64,000 bases of DNA from Aquila chrysaetos chrysaetos. Taxonomy: Eukaryota; Chordata; Aves; Accipitriformes; Accipitridae. Positions 39,901 through 50,609 of the stretch are shown piece after piece. The stretch lies in contig NC_044006.1 of the NCBI RefSeq assembly GCF_900496995.4, positions 42,121,620-42,185,619 on the forward strand, read 5' to 3'. Made by a program: the position numbers and the translations under genes. Every line of letters begins with the position of its first letter. The stretch's first letter is position 1. Below the pieces are notes generated by a model, which saw only the letters and a list, made by a program, of their open reading frames with translations, was not told where the DNA came from and ran no database searches.

Positions 39901-41689
39901 AATTATCCACTGTGCATCTTCTTCCTTAACTTTTGCAATTCATAAACAATAGCTGTGTTATGCTGTTAATTGGAGCAGGTGTTCTTTAACTGAGCACAGG
40001 AATTCAGCTCTTGGGAAGCGCTTCAAAATCTGTTGTAGAGAATGTAATACATCCAGATGTAACAAATTTTGGTTTGGGTGGGAGCAGAGCCTTCCTCCTG
40101 TCTCACCTGGAGATGGAGCATGTCCAATGGACGGCATGATGACCCAGCACAGCAACTGCTGCCCTCGTTCAGGTACTGCCTCTTCTGCTGGCATGGGCAG
40201 CATCACTGCTTGGGATTCACACAATTTAGAAAGTGAGAACATTTTTACTGTAAGATTCAGGCCACAGATGAAAAACTGAAGAGCTACGTAGTCCATTCCT
40301 GCTAATCTAAATAATTCCCCATGTATATTCCGTGAAAGATAAAGAACCCATCCAATTTTTGTACTCCCTTTCTTCAAATGTCTATGTATATATACACACG
40401 CATACATGCACACATAGAAATATTGATATACAGAGAGAAAGGGAAAAGATAACCACTGAACCAAGTAGAGCAGCTCTTAAGTCTTGCAAGATCTTCAGCT
40501 AAGACACTATTGTATTACAAGCTTCTTGAGACTTTCTCTGTATTTGTGAATACTATTACTACATACATGGGACTGATGCCACACGTTGCATCACTGAGGG
40601 CTCACATTTCCCCATACACAGTTTTTAAGGTGCTTTAGAAAACAGGTTTCGTTCATTTTGCATCAACATAACAGCTTTTAGAAGTGTTATTGGGACAGGT
40701 TTACAGTGAGAAGCCTAAGGAAAACGCAGCCTTCGGTTGGCACAGTGGGGCACGGACTGCACCCCAGGTTAGTGCCTGTGGGATGGCTTCTCTCAGAAGA
40801 AGAAGATCAGGCCTACATCCAGTGCCAGCTGCATGTCTTATCTGTATTTTTTCTTACTTTTTCTATGCTTAAAACTCCAACATTTACACAGCCACACAGT
40901 GTCTCAATTTAGTGTTTTCCTTAAAACACACTGCTTGAGCAATCCAACAATAATTTACAAGCACAGTGGGAAAAAATAAGCAGACATGCCTAACTTTACC
41001 TGTGTAAGTCAATGTGACCTACTCACATATGGCCTACTCAGTGTGACAAACCTGTGTGAGTAGATTTGAGTAGGACAAAAGAAGTTAGGCACCCATGTTT
41101 TCAACAGGAGATGTCAGCGTTCAAATAGGTGCTGAGTAACTGTCAGCATTTAAGGAGCAAGTGGTGCTCCCATTACAAATTCTTTCTTAAAAAAATAAGA
41201 TTGCAATCTGTTTTTTCAGCAAACTGTGAAGAGGAAGACTAGGTGGTCCACAAACACTGTCGTATCTGGAAAAAAAGTACTGTGAGAAATAATCACCCCA
41301 AAGAAAAGACAAGGTTCACTCTTACGTTTTTTATCTATTTCCTTAGCAAACATGCCCACTGGAGCCTCAAATCTTGGTCAGGGGTATTCTGCAAATGGTA
41401 GGACCTTTCATTAGTATAGAAATTATTCCATTTCCTTACATGAACTGATGCATGTTTTCCTGGCTATTCAAAGCAAAAGTTTATTGCTTTTTTTTTTTGA
41501 TATTTTTTTCTCTATAGACGTAACTCATGGCTCCTGTGCAGGAACCCTGGTACCATAGTCTCAATCTTAAACATGCATGAGAACCAAACCCACAAGCTTT
41601 GATTCTGTAGCTGACCCAGATCAGAACAGCGCAGAGGTATTAAACTAATAAACTAAGCCATAGGAGCACATCTTCTACCAACCACCTGC

Positions 41690-41895
41690 TATAGAATCAT
41701 AGAATTGTTTAGGGTGGAAAAGACCTTTAAGATCATCGAGTCCAACCGTCAACCCAACACCACCATGCCCACGAAACCACATCCTGAAGTGCCACATCTA
41801 CGTGGTTTTTGAACACCCCTAGGGATGGTGACTCCACCACTTCCCTGGGCAGCCTGTTCCAATGCCTGACAACCTTTCAGTAAAGAAATTTGAAC
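41690..41895 (-). mobile_element. CR1 LINE 3'-end fragment
   Basis: The fragment starts TATAGAATCATAGAATTG and continues with the GGAAAAGACCTTTAAGATCA, GAGTCCAACC, CCACCACTTCCCTGGGCAGC and CCTGTTCCAATGCCTGACAA blocks, the complement of the avian CR1 3' end. It is 5'-truncated. Confidence 0.95.
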
Positions 41896-43117
41896 ATGAC
41901 CTGCTGTAGGTAATGCAGGACAGTGAATTATGGATAGGATTCAGAACAAAAAGCTTTTTTAAATGTAGTCTCTGCTGTGGTACAGTTGTTATCCCTGGTC
42001 CTGTTACATGCATCCATCTAAGAAAACAGGTAGCAAGACTCTGAGATCATACGATTATTTTCTCCATTAAAAGGTGTATTTTAGAAGAAATATATTTTGT
42101 TATATTTATTACTAAGGCAACAAAATATTGTGGGGTTTACATTTCATCAGCAAACTTATGTTTGATTACAGAAATGGACTGAATGAAATAGTTTGCTGGG
42201 AACATAGTGAATACAAAGGTTAGGGCTGATCCCAGCCTGTCAGGCAGCAAGCTAAATGTAGGAACCCACCTGTTTGCTGTACTCATTGTCAAAGATGAAG
42301 TGCTCAGGCTGTCCTAACACTGCACTACACCTCATCTCAGCACAGAACAGAAAAATAGGCCAGGCAACCCCGTACAGTTTAGTATGCTCCCACCACTGAA
42401 TTCATTTTCTTTTTCATCTGCAGTTGTCTTCCAGAGCGGTTATAAATACCAGTTCCCTATGGATGAGGATCAACAGCTCGCATTGTGTTGCCAGCAATGT
42501 TCTCACCAGGGACTGAAGCCCAATGAATAAAATTAATCCAGTGGTGGGTGAATCCAGCTGCTAACTTTGCCGAACGTCACACAATCCCACAATACCAAGC
42601 AGAACAAAGCAATCACTTTCATCTGTTTACACAGACTCCTCATCCTGATCTAGCATGGATAAGAGAAACACTAAAAATAGCTCAGGTCTATTTTTACAAA
42701 TGGCAAAATGAAGGTTATAAATCAGCTAAACCACTTTGAAATCCATTATACTGTTACAATAACATTTTGACAGCACCAGCAGACTTACCAAACCTACAGA
42801 GGTCACCTTTAAAACAATGATCAACTTTTTCCTGTTTCATGTTTTGGACCTGTCATGCACTTCAAAAGAAGTCTGGTGGAAGAGACACAGGGGTTTTCGC
42901 TTAGAAGTCCATTTACATTTTAGGTCAAGAACTTAATACTGCCTTATCTTGCTCCAATCATTCTTTCACCTAAATAAAATGTACTTGAGAGGCCCAGACC
43001 TACATTTAGCAAAGAAATGAATCATCTTCTCTCCACAGAAACGAGTGATCCCTTACAGTTAGGGTGTTGAAACTAGTTTTGCAACTACTTTACAAAAATA
43101 ACCAAGCTAACACATGG

Positions 43118-43547
43118 TGTCGTGGTTTAAGCCCACAAGGCCACTCGCTCACTCCTTCCCCGCACCCCGCACACCCGCCCCCGGTGGGATGGGGAGGAGA
43201 ATCAGAAAGGAGAAACAACAACAAAAAAAGGTAGAGCCTCATGGGTTGAGGTAAGGACAGTTTACTGGGACAACACAAGGAGAGGAGTTACAATAATAAT
43301 GGTACTAATAAAAGAATATACAAAACGAGCGATGCACAATGCAATTGCTCACTACCCCAAACCTGATGCTCTGCCGCTTCCCCTGCTGCGATACCACACT
43401 GACCCCCCAGCCGCTCCCCACTTATATACTGAGCATGACATCACATGGTATGGAATATCCCCTTGGCTAGTTCGGGTCAGCTGTCCTGGCTGTGCCCTTT
43501 CCCAGATTCCTGTGAAAATTAACTCCATCCCACCCAAACCCAGGACA
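43118..43547 (-). repeat. 3' LTR of the ERVL element
   Basis: On the minus strand it begins TGTCCTGGGTTTGGGTGGGA and ends in ACCACGACA, with TG/CA ends. A TATA box (AGTATATAAG) lies near 43420-43432 and a CRE-like TGATGTCA just upstream. The complementary strand shows the familiar bird-LTR word GTGGTTTAA. Confidence 0.88.
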
Positions 43548-43631
43548 TTATCCACACCTTATTCTATACCATCTGCATCATGCCCAGATCCTAGACTTTC
43601 CAATTAATCACCACCACTTTCCCTGTCTTTG

Positions 43632-43671
<40 letters not shown>

Positions 43672-46625
43672 CCCTGCCCACAGATATCATCCGTTAGTCT
43701 ATGGGCCATCCCTCTAACATGACAGTTGATTTTATTTAATGACTTTGGGGCTCCATCTGTCATAAGAGTCCTTCAGGGTAGGAGAGACGGTGTTTGCTGT
43801 TGGATTGTTGCATGCTGCCTCCGGAGCTTGCAGCTGGTGTATTTGATGCAATCCATGCCCACGGTCTGCGGGTTGAAGACGTTGATCTTGAGGAATTTGC
43901 TGGGTGCCAGTTCAAGTTCCATCACTGCTGCACTTCACTTGGTTTCAAAGTCCATCTTTCAGTGATTTGGGTGATTCTTACCATAATACCATTGATACAG
44001 CATATAGCCACTACAGATATAATGATGTACAGTGGCAGGGTTATTTAGCATTTAACATCGTACAGTCTAATTCACTGGCTATTCTCACTCAAAATCAAAT
44101 CTCCTTGGGGAACACATCGAACTTCCCCATTCTTCCGCGTCACCCACCAAGTGCACCCAGGTCCTTGAGCACAAGCAATCCTGTGGATGGGTTTGGCTCT
44201 GCCTGAAGCAGGGCTAACCCAGACTGTCTTCCCTAACATACTCTTCATGCGCACTACAGGGACTTTATCTCCTTCTGCAGTATGTGGAAGTTTTGGTTGG
44301 GCAGGGCCAGCTTGATTGGTAGATCCTCTAGTATTAACCAACCAGGTGGCTTTTGCTAAATGTGTATCCCAATGTTTGAAGGTCCCACCCTGCATTGTTC
44401 TCAGTGCAGTTTTTAGCAGTCCCTTGTATCATTCAATTTTCCTGGGGGCTGCTGCATGATAAAGGATGTGATATACCCACTCAATGCCATGCTCTTTGGC
44501 CTGGGTGCCTATGAGGTTGTTTCAGAAATTAGTCCCGTTGTCTGACTCAATTCTTTCTGGGGTGCCATGTCACCATAAAACTTGTTTTTCAAGGCCCAGG
44601 ATAGTGTTCTGGGCAGTAGTATGGAGCATGGGATATGTTTCCAGCCATCCAGTGGCTGTTTCCACCATTATAGCACATGGCGCTTGCCTTGGTGGGTTTG
44701 TGGGAGTGTGATATAGTCAATCTGCCAGGCCTCCCCATATATATAGTTCACCCATCGCATCGCCCTCCATACCAGAGGGGCTTTAACCGCTTGGCTTGCT
44801 TAATTGAAGCACATGTTCCATGTTCATGGATAACCTGTATGATAATGTCCACAGTCAAGTCCACCCCTCGATCATGAGGCCATCTATATGTTGCATCTCT
44901 TCCTTGATGGCCTGAGGTGTCATAGGCCCACCAGCCTGATCCACCTGCTGGTTGTTTTGATGTTCTTCAGTGGCCCGACTTGAGTACGTGAGCACCTACG
45001 TGACGTACTTTTACCACTGGCTTCTCTAGCCGAACAGCAGTATCTTGCCACAATGGGGCAGCCCAGATGGGTTTGCCTCTGTGCTGCTAGTTGCTCTGCT
45101 TCCATTCCTGCAATCACCCCCACAGGACATTTGCCACCATCCATGAGTCAGTATAGAGATAGAGCACTGGCCACTTCTATCAGTCAGCAGTTTCTGTGAC
45201 TTGTCATGTAGGACTCCATACAGCAGCCTTCCACCTCCGACGCTTTCCCACAGTGCGACAGGACCCATCAGTGAACGGGGCATATTGCCTTTCATTTTCT
45301 GGCAGTTTATTGTACAGTGGGGCCTCTTCAGCACGTGTCACCTCCTCCTCTGGTGACATTCCAAAATCCTTGCCTTCTGGCCAGTCCACGATCACTTCCA
45401 AAATTCCTGGGCAACTGGGGTTCCCTATGCAAGCCTGTTGTGTGATCAGTGCGACCCGCTTACTCCATGTAGCATCAGTTGCATGATGTGTAGAGGAGAC
45501 CCTCCCTTTGAACATCCAGCCCAGCACCGGCAGTCGGGGTGCTAAGAGGAGCGGTGCTTCAGTACCAACCACTTCCGAGGCAGCTCAAGCTCCTTCGTAT
45601 GCTGCCAATATCTCTTTTTCAGCTGGAGTATAGAGAGCCTCGGATCCTCTGTATCCCCGACTCCAAAACTCCAGGGGTCGGCCTCGGGTGTCCTCAGGTG
45701 CTTTCTGCCAGAGGCTCCAGGTAGGGCCATTTGCACTGGCCATATGGGACTATTAAAGGGTAGAGTTTTGCTGATCATCCCTTGGCTCTCCAGCCGATGA
45801 ATCAACTTATGGGTGGGAACTGGAGTCACAGTTGGTGTGATATTGCTGCTGGTGCACTGTTGTGGTAGCGACTGGCACCTGTTGTTCTTCAACCTTCAGC
45901 AGCCCCACAACAGAAGGGTCCTCCAAGAGACCGGGCAAAGTGGACAGCTGTTCAATTTCCTCCATCTCCAATGCAGCTATACCAAAGCCCCGTACCACCG
46001 GTACCCTTTTGGGTCCTTGAAATACCCTTTCCTGAGACGGTCTATGCCAAGGATGCACAGGGCCTCTGGGCCAGTCACAGTGGGGTGTTTCTACCACTCA
46101 TTCCCAGTTAGACTCACTTCAGCTCCCAATACAGTTAGCTGTTGAGATCCCCCTGTCACTCCAGAAATACAGATGGGTTCTGCCCCTTTATAGCTTGATG
46201 GCATTAGGGTACCCTGTGTCTACCAGAGCCTTATACTCCTGTGGGTCTGACATGCCAGGCCATCAAATCCACACAGTCCAACAAACCTGGTTGTCCCTTT
46301 CCTCCACCTGGCTGGAGGCAGGGCCCCTCTAATCCTGGCCAAAGTATTCATTACTCAACTCTTTGTAAATGTGAATCAGAAGTCCCTTTGGGAGGATCAG
46401 AAATGAGATCAGCCCTCTGTCTGGGGAATTGCCCGTGGCATTCTTCCAGGAGGAATCCTCTTTTCTGATTGCTTTTCCTTGCAACTCAGGTACCTGTGAA
46501 TCTAGGGAGGTAGGTTTTCCATCCCACTTCCTCATGTCCTCTCCATGGTCACCCAGGTAAAACCACAGGTTACCCCGTGGTGTGTACCTTCTATTTCCTC
46601 TATCTTGAGCAGAGGAATGCTTACT
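43548..46625 (-). pseudogene. degenerate ERVL pol region
   Basis: Fragments of protease, reverse transcriptase (finger part only), RNase H and integrase follow each other in the normal pol order, in different frames and with stops. The longest open pieces are 45892-45542, 45572-45204, 45334-45026 and 44395-44072. The RT YxDD motif was not found; its region appears deleted between the finger part (about 45750) and the RNase H part. This is an old, non-coding relic. Confidence 0.85.
43632..43669. repeat. TA microsatellite inside the ERVL element
   Basis: GTGTGTATATATA continues as an uninterrupted TA run to about 43668. It lies between the integrase end and the 3' LTR. Confidence 0.95.
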
Positions 46626-46703
46626 ATGGCTAGTTTGGGTCAGCTGTCCTGGCTGTGCCCTTTCCCAGTGAAAATTAACTCCATCCCAGCTGAACCTAGG
46701 ATG
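46626..46703 (-). repeat. 5' LTR remnant of the ERVL element
   Basis: The first 78 bases align with the start of the 3' LTR (shared GGATGGAGTTAATTTTCAC and GGGCACAGCCAGGACAGCTG blocks) and then stop abruptly at GCCA. The rest of the LTR has been deleted together with the leader and most of gag. The terminal TG reads CA. Confidence 0.85.
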
Positions 46704-46708
46704 CATGG

Positions 46709-47340
46709 GGAAATAAAAAAAAAAAAAAAAAAAAAGGAAGAGGAAAAAGAAAAGGAAGAAGGAAAAAAGAAAAGCTACCATGCAAGACAAATTTAATAAT
46801 TGTTAGTTGGTGCTGGTCCATTAATTCATAATAAGAACCAGCTATTCATAATGGTTCAAAACCATCTTGAAAAATGTTGGTAGTTCAACTTGATATTTCA
46901 AAATGTACTGAACATCTGAGTCAAAAAATCATCCTCTTGGCATTACTGTATCTTTTGTATCTGCACAGTGTATTATGAAAGTCTCAGATCATAAACTACC
47001 CCAGAAAAAGAAGCTCTATGCCCACTAGCGACTTAACTCAGAAAAGCAGTCCCTGCAGCTGAACGGCTCGGCTAATCTTCGAATCACAGCTGTGCACAGC
47101 TCTTCCGCAGGGACGAGGGTCTGCGCGGGTGCATGCAGACAGAAGCGCAGTAAGAGCTGCATGCTGTGAGACCGAAACAGGGAAACCGGTTGTCACCGCT
47201 TCTTGCGCGAGTGTACCGTTCGAGATGCCACGCTGATAACAGAAGCAGATACAACGAGGCTGCAGTTCAGCCCTGGCACAGTAAGACTTCCAAGATGTAA
47301 GAAATGATCCCGACAAGTGTAGTTACGGGACTATGACACA
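46709..47340. other. purine-rich tract and non-coding spacer
   Basis: A poly-A run (about 46717-46735) followed by GGAAGAGGAAAAAG-type purine sequence extends to about 46775, immediately outside the provirus target duplication. The rest up to the CpG island holds nothing recognisable. Confidence 0.6.
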
Positions 47341-48560
47341 CACACGCCCTTCCCCACGGCGAGGGGTGCAGTTCTGCTCCCCCACGACACTCTTGAGCTG
47401 CCCGTGCACCCACATGAAGAAAACCGAGGCGATTCCGGAGGACATGCCAAGCCGAAGCGTCAGTCCTGGCTTAGCACCCCCCCTGCCTTGCAGGTGACGA
47501 GCGGCGCTGGGGCCCACGCGTGTGCCCAGGCCGGGGCAGCTGTGAAGGGCTTACCCCGCTCCGGTGCTTGGAGAGCCACCACCCGCTGCTCCGTCAGCAA
47601 AAGGCTGCATGGCGTTGCTCCACAGCACGAACCAGCCGCTCGGTTTGCTTTCGCTTTGGTTTGCCCGCTGTCTGTGACTCCCTCCCGGGACGGGAGGCCA
47701 CCGCGGGATGGGGGAGCGCACGGGCCAGCCCCCCCCGGCTTCTGGAGGTGTCCCTCCTCACTTTTTTTTTGGGGGGGGGGGGGGGGGGGGGGTGTCTGGC
47801 TCAGAAAAGCGTCCTCCTCCGCGTCCTCACGGCTCTCCCCCCACCTACACCCCCAGATCGTCCGTCCGCCCTCCCCGGGGCGCGCCTCCCACCCCTCGCT
47901 CGGCCGAGGCGGCGGGGCAGAGCCGGAGCCCGCGGCTGCCGGTGCCTGCCCGGCCGGGACAGCCCGCGCCTCCCCCGCCCCGGGGCCGTCCCGCTGCTGC
48001 CGCCGCCCTTACCTCCTCCACGGGGCAGCCGCCGCAGCCGCAGCCCCATCCCCATCCCCCTCCTCCACCTCCTCCTCCTCGTCCCGCAGCGGGGCGGGGG
48101 GCGGCTCCCCCGGGCGGGGCGGGGCCGAGGCGGGCACCGGCCAGAGCAGATCCGGCTGCCAGCGGAGGCTCGGGGGGTCTGTGACCCGTGGCTGCCCGGC
48201 GGCAGGCCCGCTGATCTCCGCAGCCGACGCGCTTCGTGGGGTGCGTGTGCGTGGGGGGGGGAGGGACCGCCGCCCCGGCTCCCGCAGCCAGGCTCAAACC
48301 CGGCCCCGCTCCGCGCACACACCACCCCTTCCCCCGGGCGGGGGGCGGCGCGGGGGCGGGCAGGGGACGCGGGCGCCCCCGGCACCCCGGGAACCCCGAC
48401 ACCCCCGCACAGAGCGCCGCTCCGCGGGGCCGGGCGCCCACCTGTGTCCTGGGGGCTTCCTCCGTGCCCGGGGGGAGTAACTGCCGTCGGTTGCTGGAGG
48501 GAGCTGGAAATAAAGGAGACCAGTTAGAAAGTAGGCAGCTGGGGACGGAGGACGGGGGGG
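47341..48560. promoter_or_regulatory. orphan CpG island, candidate former NFE2L3 promoter
   Basis: This is a CpG-dense block of about 1.2 kb with a T9-G22 homopolymer pair at 47762-47792. It lies about 15 kb upstream (in NFE2L3 sense) of the acidic-exon candidate and is the only large CpG island right of 10 kb, so it is the best candidate for the NFE2L3 promoter and first exon. The hydrophobic N-terminal segment expected in NFE2L3 was not found in any minus-strand frame. The long Pro/Arg/Gly frames on both strands are compositional. Confidence 0.6.
47762..47792. repeat. T9-G22 homopolymer junction
   Basis: Nine T are followed directly by twenty-two G. The G run could form quadruplexes, and its length is likely unstable or inaccurate in assemblies. 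Confidence 0.9.
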
Positions 48561-50591
48561 TGGGGAGAAAAAAATAAATAGAAGAATATAACCGTGCAAA
48601 GAGATTCTCCACCTGCCTCTGGTAGTAAACATTTCCCAGCCCCGGGTATTTAGAATTTAATTACCATCAACCTGGTGGCTAAATATCTGTCCAATGCCTT
48701 TGCTTTCCCACCTATTGAAATGCATTTTCCACAACACATCTACTTAGCACTGCCCGAACTTACTCTCACACATCCTAGAGACAACTTTTGCAGCTGTTTT
48801 CTTCTCTCTGTCCTCCAAAAAGGCCTTTTATCACTTCTCATCACTTCTACTTATCTGTTTCAGACTTGTTTTGGCATTGGCAAGGTGTAAAGCTGTTCGG
48901 GCAGACCCTGAAAGTGTCACTTCTTCAGTGATAACTCTGTGTGTAATGGGTACAGTTTCTCATTTTTCTGTTATCACAGATGATATTTCCCTTTTTCCAT
49001 TGTGTCCAGCGTGATACTATGCAATGGGTGTGTTGCAATACTCCTAGCGTTTTCTTGCACTTTGTTTCTTGAATTCCAATAAAATAACAGTTTTCTTTCA
49101 AAAATCCAGATGAGCTGGAATCTGCTAGGATCTTCCATTGCCAGCTTTTTACCCATGCCAGAGATAGCTGGCTTTTTAAGGCTTTTTAACTGGAAGCATA
49201 ACTGAAGGTAACAATGTTTATTTTGCTGTTGCAAAAAAAAAAAAAAAAAAATTTATATGTGTCCTAAGCTAAATACAGGAGACTTCACTTTATGATTCAT
49301 AGCACAAATGCCAGGACAGACATCCGCCACAAGAAGTCCTTACATTCCACATTATTCATTGGTGTTAGCCCCCCCCCCCCTTTTTTTTTCAGCAAAGCCA
49401 AAAACTTCGCAAATAATTTTTAAGCTTGTAAATCAACTCTTCTAATGATTAGGAAATATATGACGACAGATATAACCTATGGAGTTTCTTGCAGGAGATG
49501 GAGAAGAAAAGGAGCATGTGTTTTGAAGGCATTGGTGGATATGCTGTGGGAGAAGACCTTTGGACACATCTCTGGGCTAGAAAAGTGTTACATTTCCTTC
49601 AACGTTTTGGTGCCGATGGCCAGTGCATTTCCAGTCCTACCTGAAGCACAGCTGCTGATTTACAGCACAGGGCACCCTCCTGCCTGACCCAGCACCCAGC
49701 ACCTGGCCTGCAGCTTGGCACATCCCACCCACTCCCCAGGGGAGACAAGAGCCTCTTTGCGGCCCCTGTAGGCCAGTACAACAACGAGCATTAAACAGGC
49801 GGGTTTAATTGCTTAGTCTTCTTTTACAAGATGGTGGGTTTTAAATGGTTAACAGGGTACAGAAGCGCTTGGTACTGTTACAGTTGCTTTTGGCTGTTAG
49901 TTTTTCATCTGAACTGAGTTTTGAGCGGTGGTCCTTAAGACCTTCAGCAGCGCACAGAGGCCACTCGAGAGGGACTGAAACCTCTGTCAGGCCAGCCCAG
50001 TCACCTTAAATCGGAGATAACCTTTACTCAGAAGAGATTTTATGGTGGTAGAGTTAGGGATGCTGTTCAGGTCTCTGGCTCCCAGTATTCAGGACTTTAA
50101 AATCCTGCCCTCAAACAGTGATGAATGAGGGTGTGCTCAGTTAGCAGCGTCCCACAGAGAAGGCATTGGTGTCAGAGAGCTCGGGTGCTCTCTCCCGGTC
50201 AACGCTGTGGCTGTTTTGCATGTCAGACACTCTGTCTGCCTACAAAGGCAGTCAGCACCTCATCCCAATCTGCAAAGTCAGTATTATTTCTGTGCATGTT
50301 TACTAATAAATCAATGCAAAGACCCCTACATAGATGATGTCATAGTGTGAACACTTCTTTTAGCATGAACCCCTTAAACAAGAGATCTCCCCAGACCTCG
50401 TAATCAAGTTCAGCACAACAGCAACCATGACAGCTTGTATCTGTTACCCTGCTCTGGCAGCTCATTGATCAGGGAAAAGAGACAACTGACTTCCCTAGAT
50501 CTGACTAAAAGCATAATCTGAGTCTGTGAAAAATGTTATGATGTATCATGAAGGCCTCCTTCTCCTTTCTTACCTCAATTTGCAATACAGT

Positions 50592-50609
50592 AACTACTCC
50601 CGAGTAGTT
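50592..50609. repeat. perfect inverted repeat
   Basis: AACTACTC-CC-GAGTAGTT: two 8-bp arms separated by 2 bp. Imperfect copies of the arm (GAGTTACTC, GTTTCTCC) lie within the next 40 bp. Confidence 0.8.

Larger units (their letters stand above)
33226..43117. other. putative former NFE2L3 intron 1, left part
   Basis: This is about 9.9 kb without a recognisable gene. It includes an AT-rich tract (34300-34420), an (AAAAT)n tract at 36936-36955 and a CR1 fragment (41690-41895). A few plus-strand open frames with ordinary codon use (35279-35560, 36252-36485, 36699-36938) are of unknown origin. If NFE2L3 started in the 47-48 kb CpG island, this would be its first intron. Confidence 0.4.
43118..46703 (-). 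mobile_element. defective ERVL-type (class III) endogenous retrovirus
   Basis: This is a 3.6-kb provirus on the minus strand with a 3' LTR (43118-43547), a pol-derived interior and a 78-bp remnant of the 5' LTR (46626-46703). The 5-bp direct repeat CATGG flanks both ends (43113-43117 and 46704-46708), so the insertion borders are intact. The interior in coding order (right to left) holds: a gag-end or spacer remnant; a protease-like site (VDTGYPN, about 46200-46230); a reverse-transcriptase N-terminal piece (FNSPIWPVQ, about 45750); RNase H pieces (FTDGS about 45270, YTDS about 45145); and integrase pieces (WQIDYI about 44720, SDNGTNF about 44540, and the C-terminal domain at 44395-44072). 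There are many stops and frameshifts. The RT catalytic core and most of gag are missing and no env is seen, so it cannot encode a functional product. Confidence 0.9.

Noticed and set aside
43299..43965. Plus-strand open frames over the ERVL 3' LTR and the flanking interior
   Set aside because: Antisense to the element; TATA box, pol fragments and LTR ends all define the minus strand as sense.
47404..48632. Long frames (up to about 358 codons) in the right CpG island
   Set aside because: Same compositional artefact. None contains the hydrophobic N-terminal segment expected of NFE2L3 exon 1 or any known domain.
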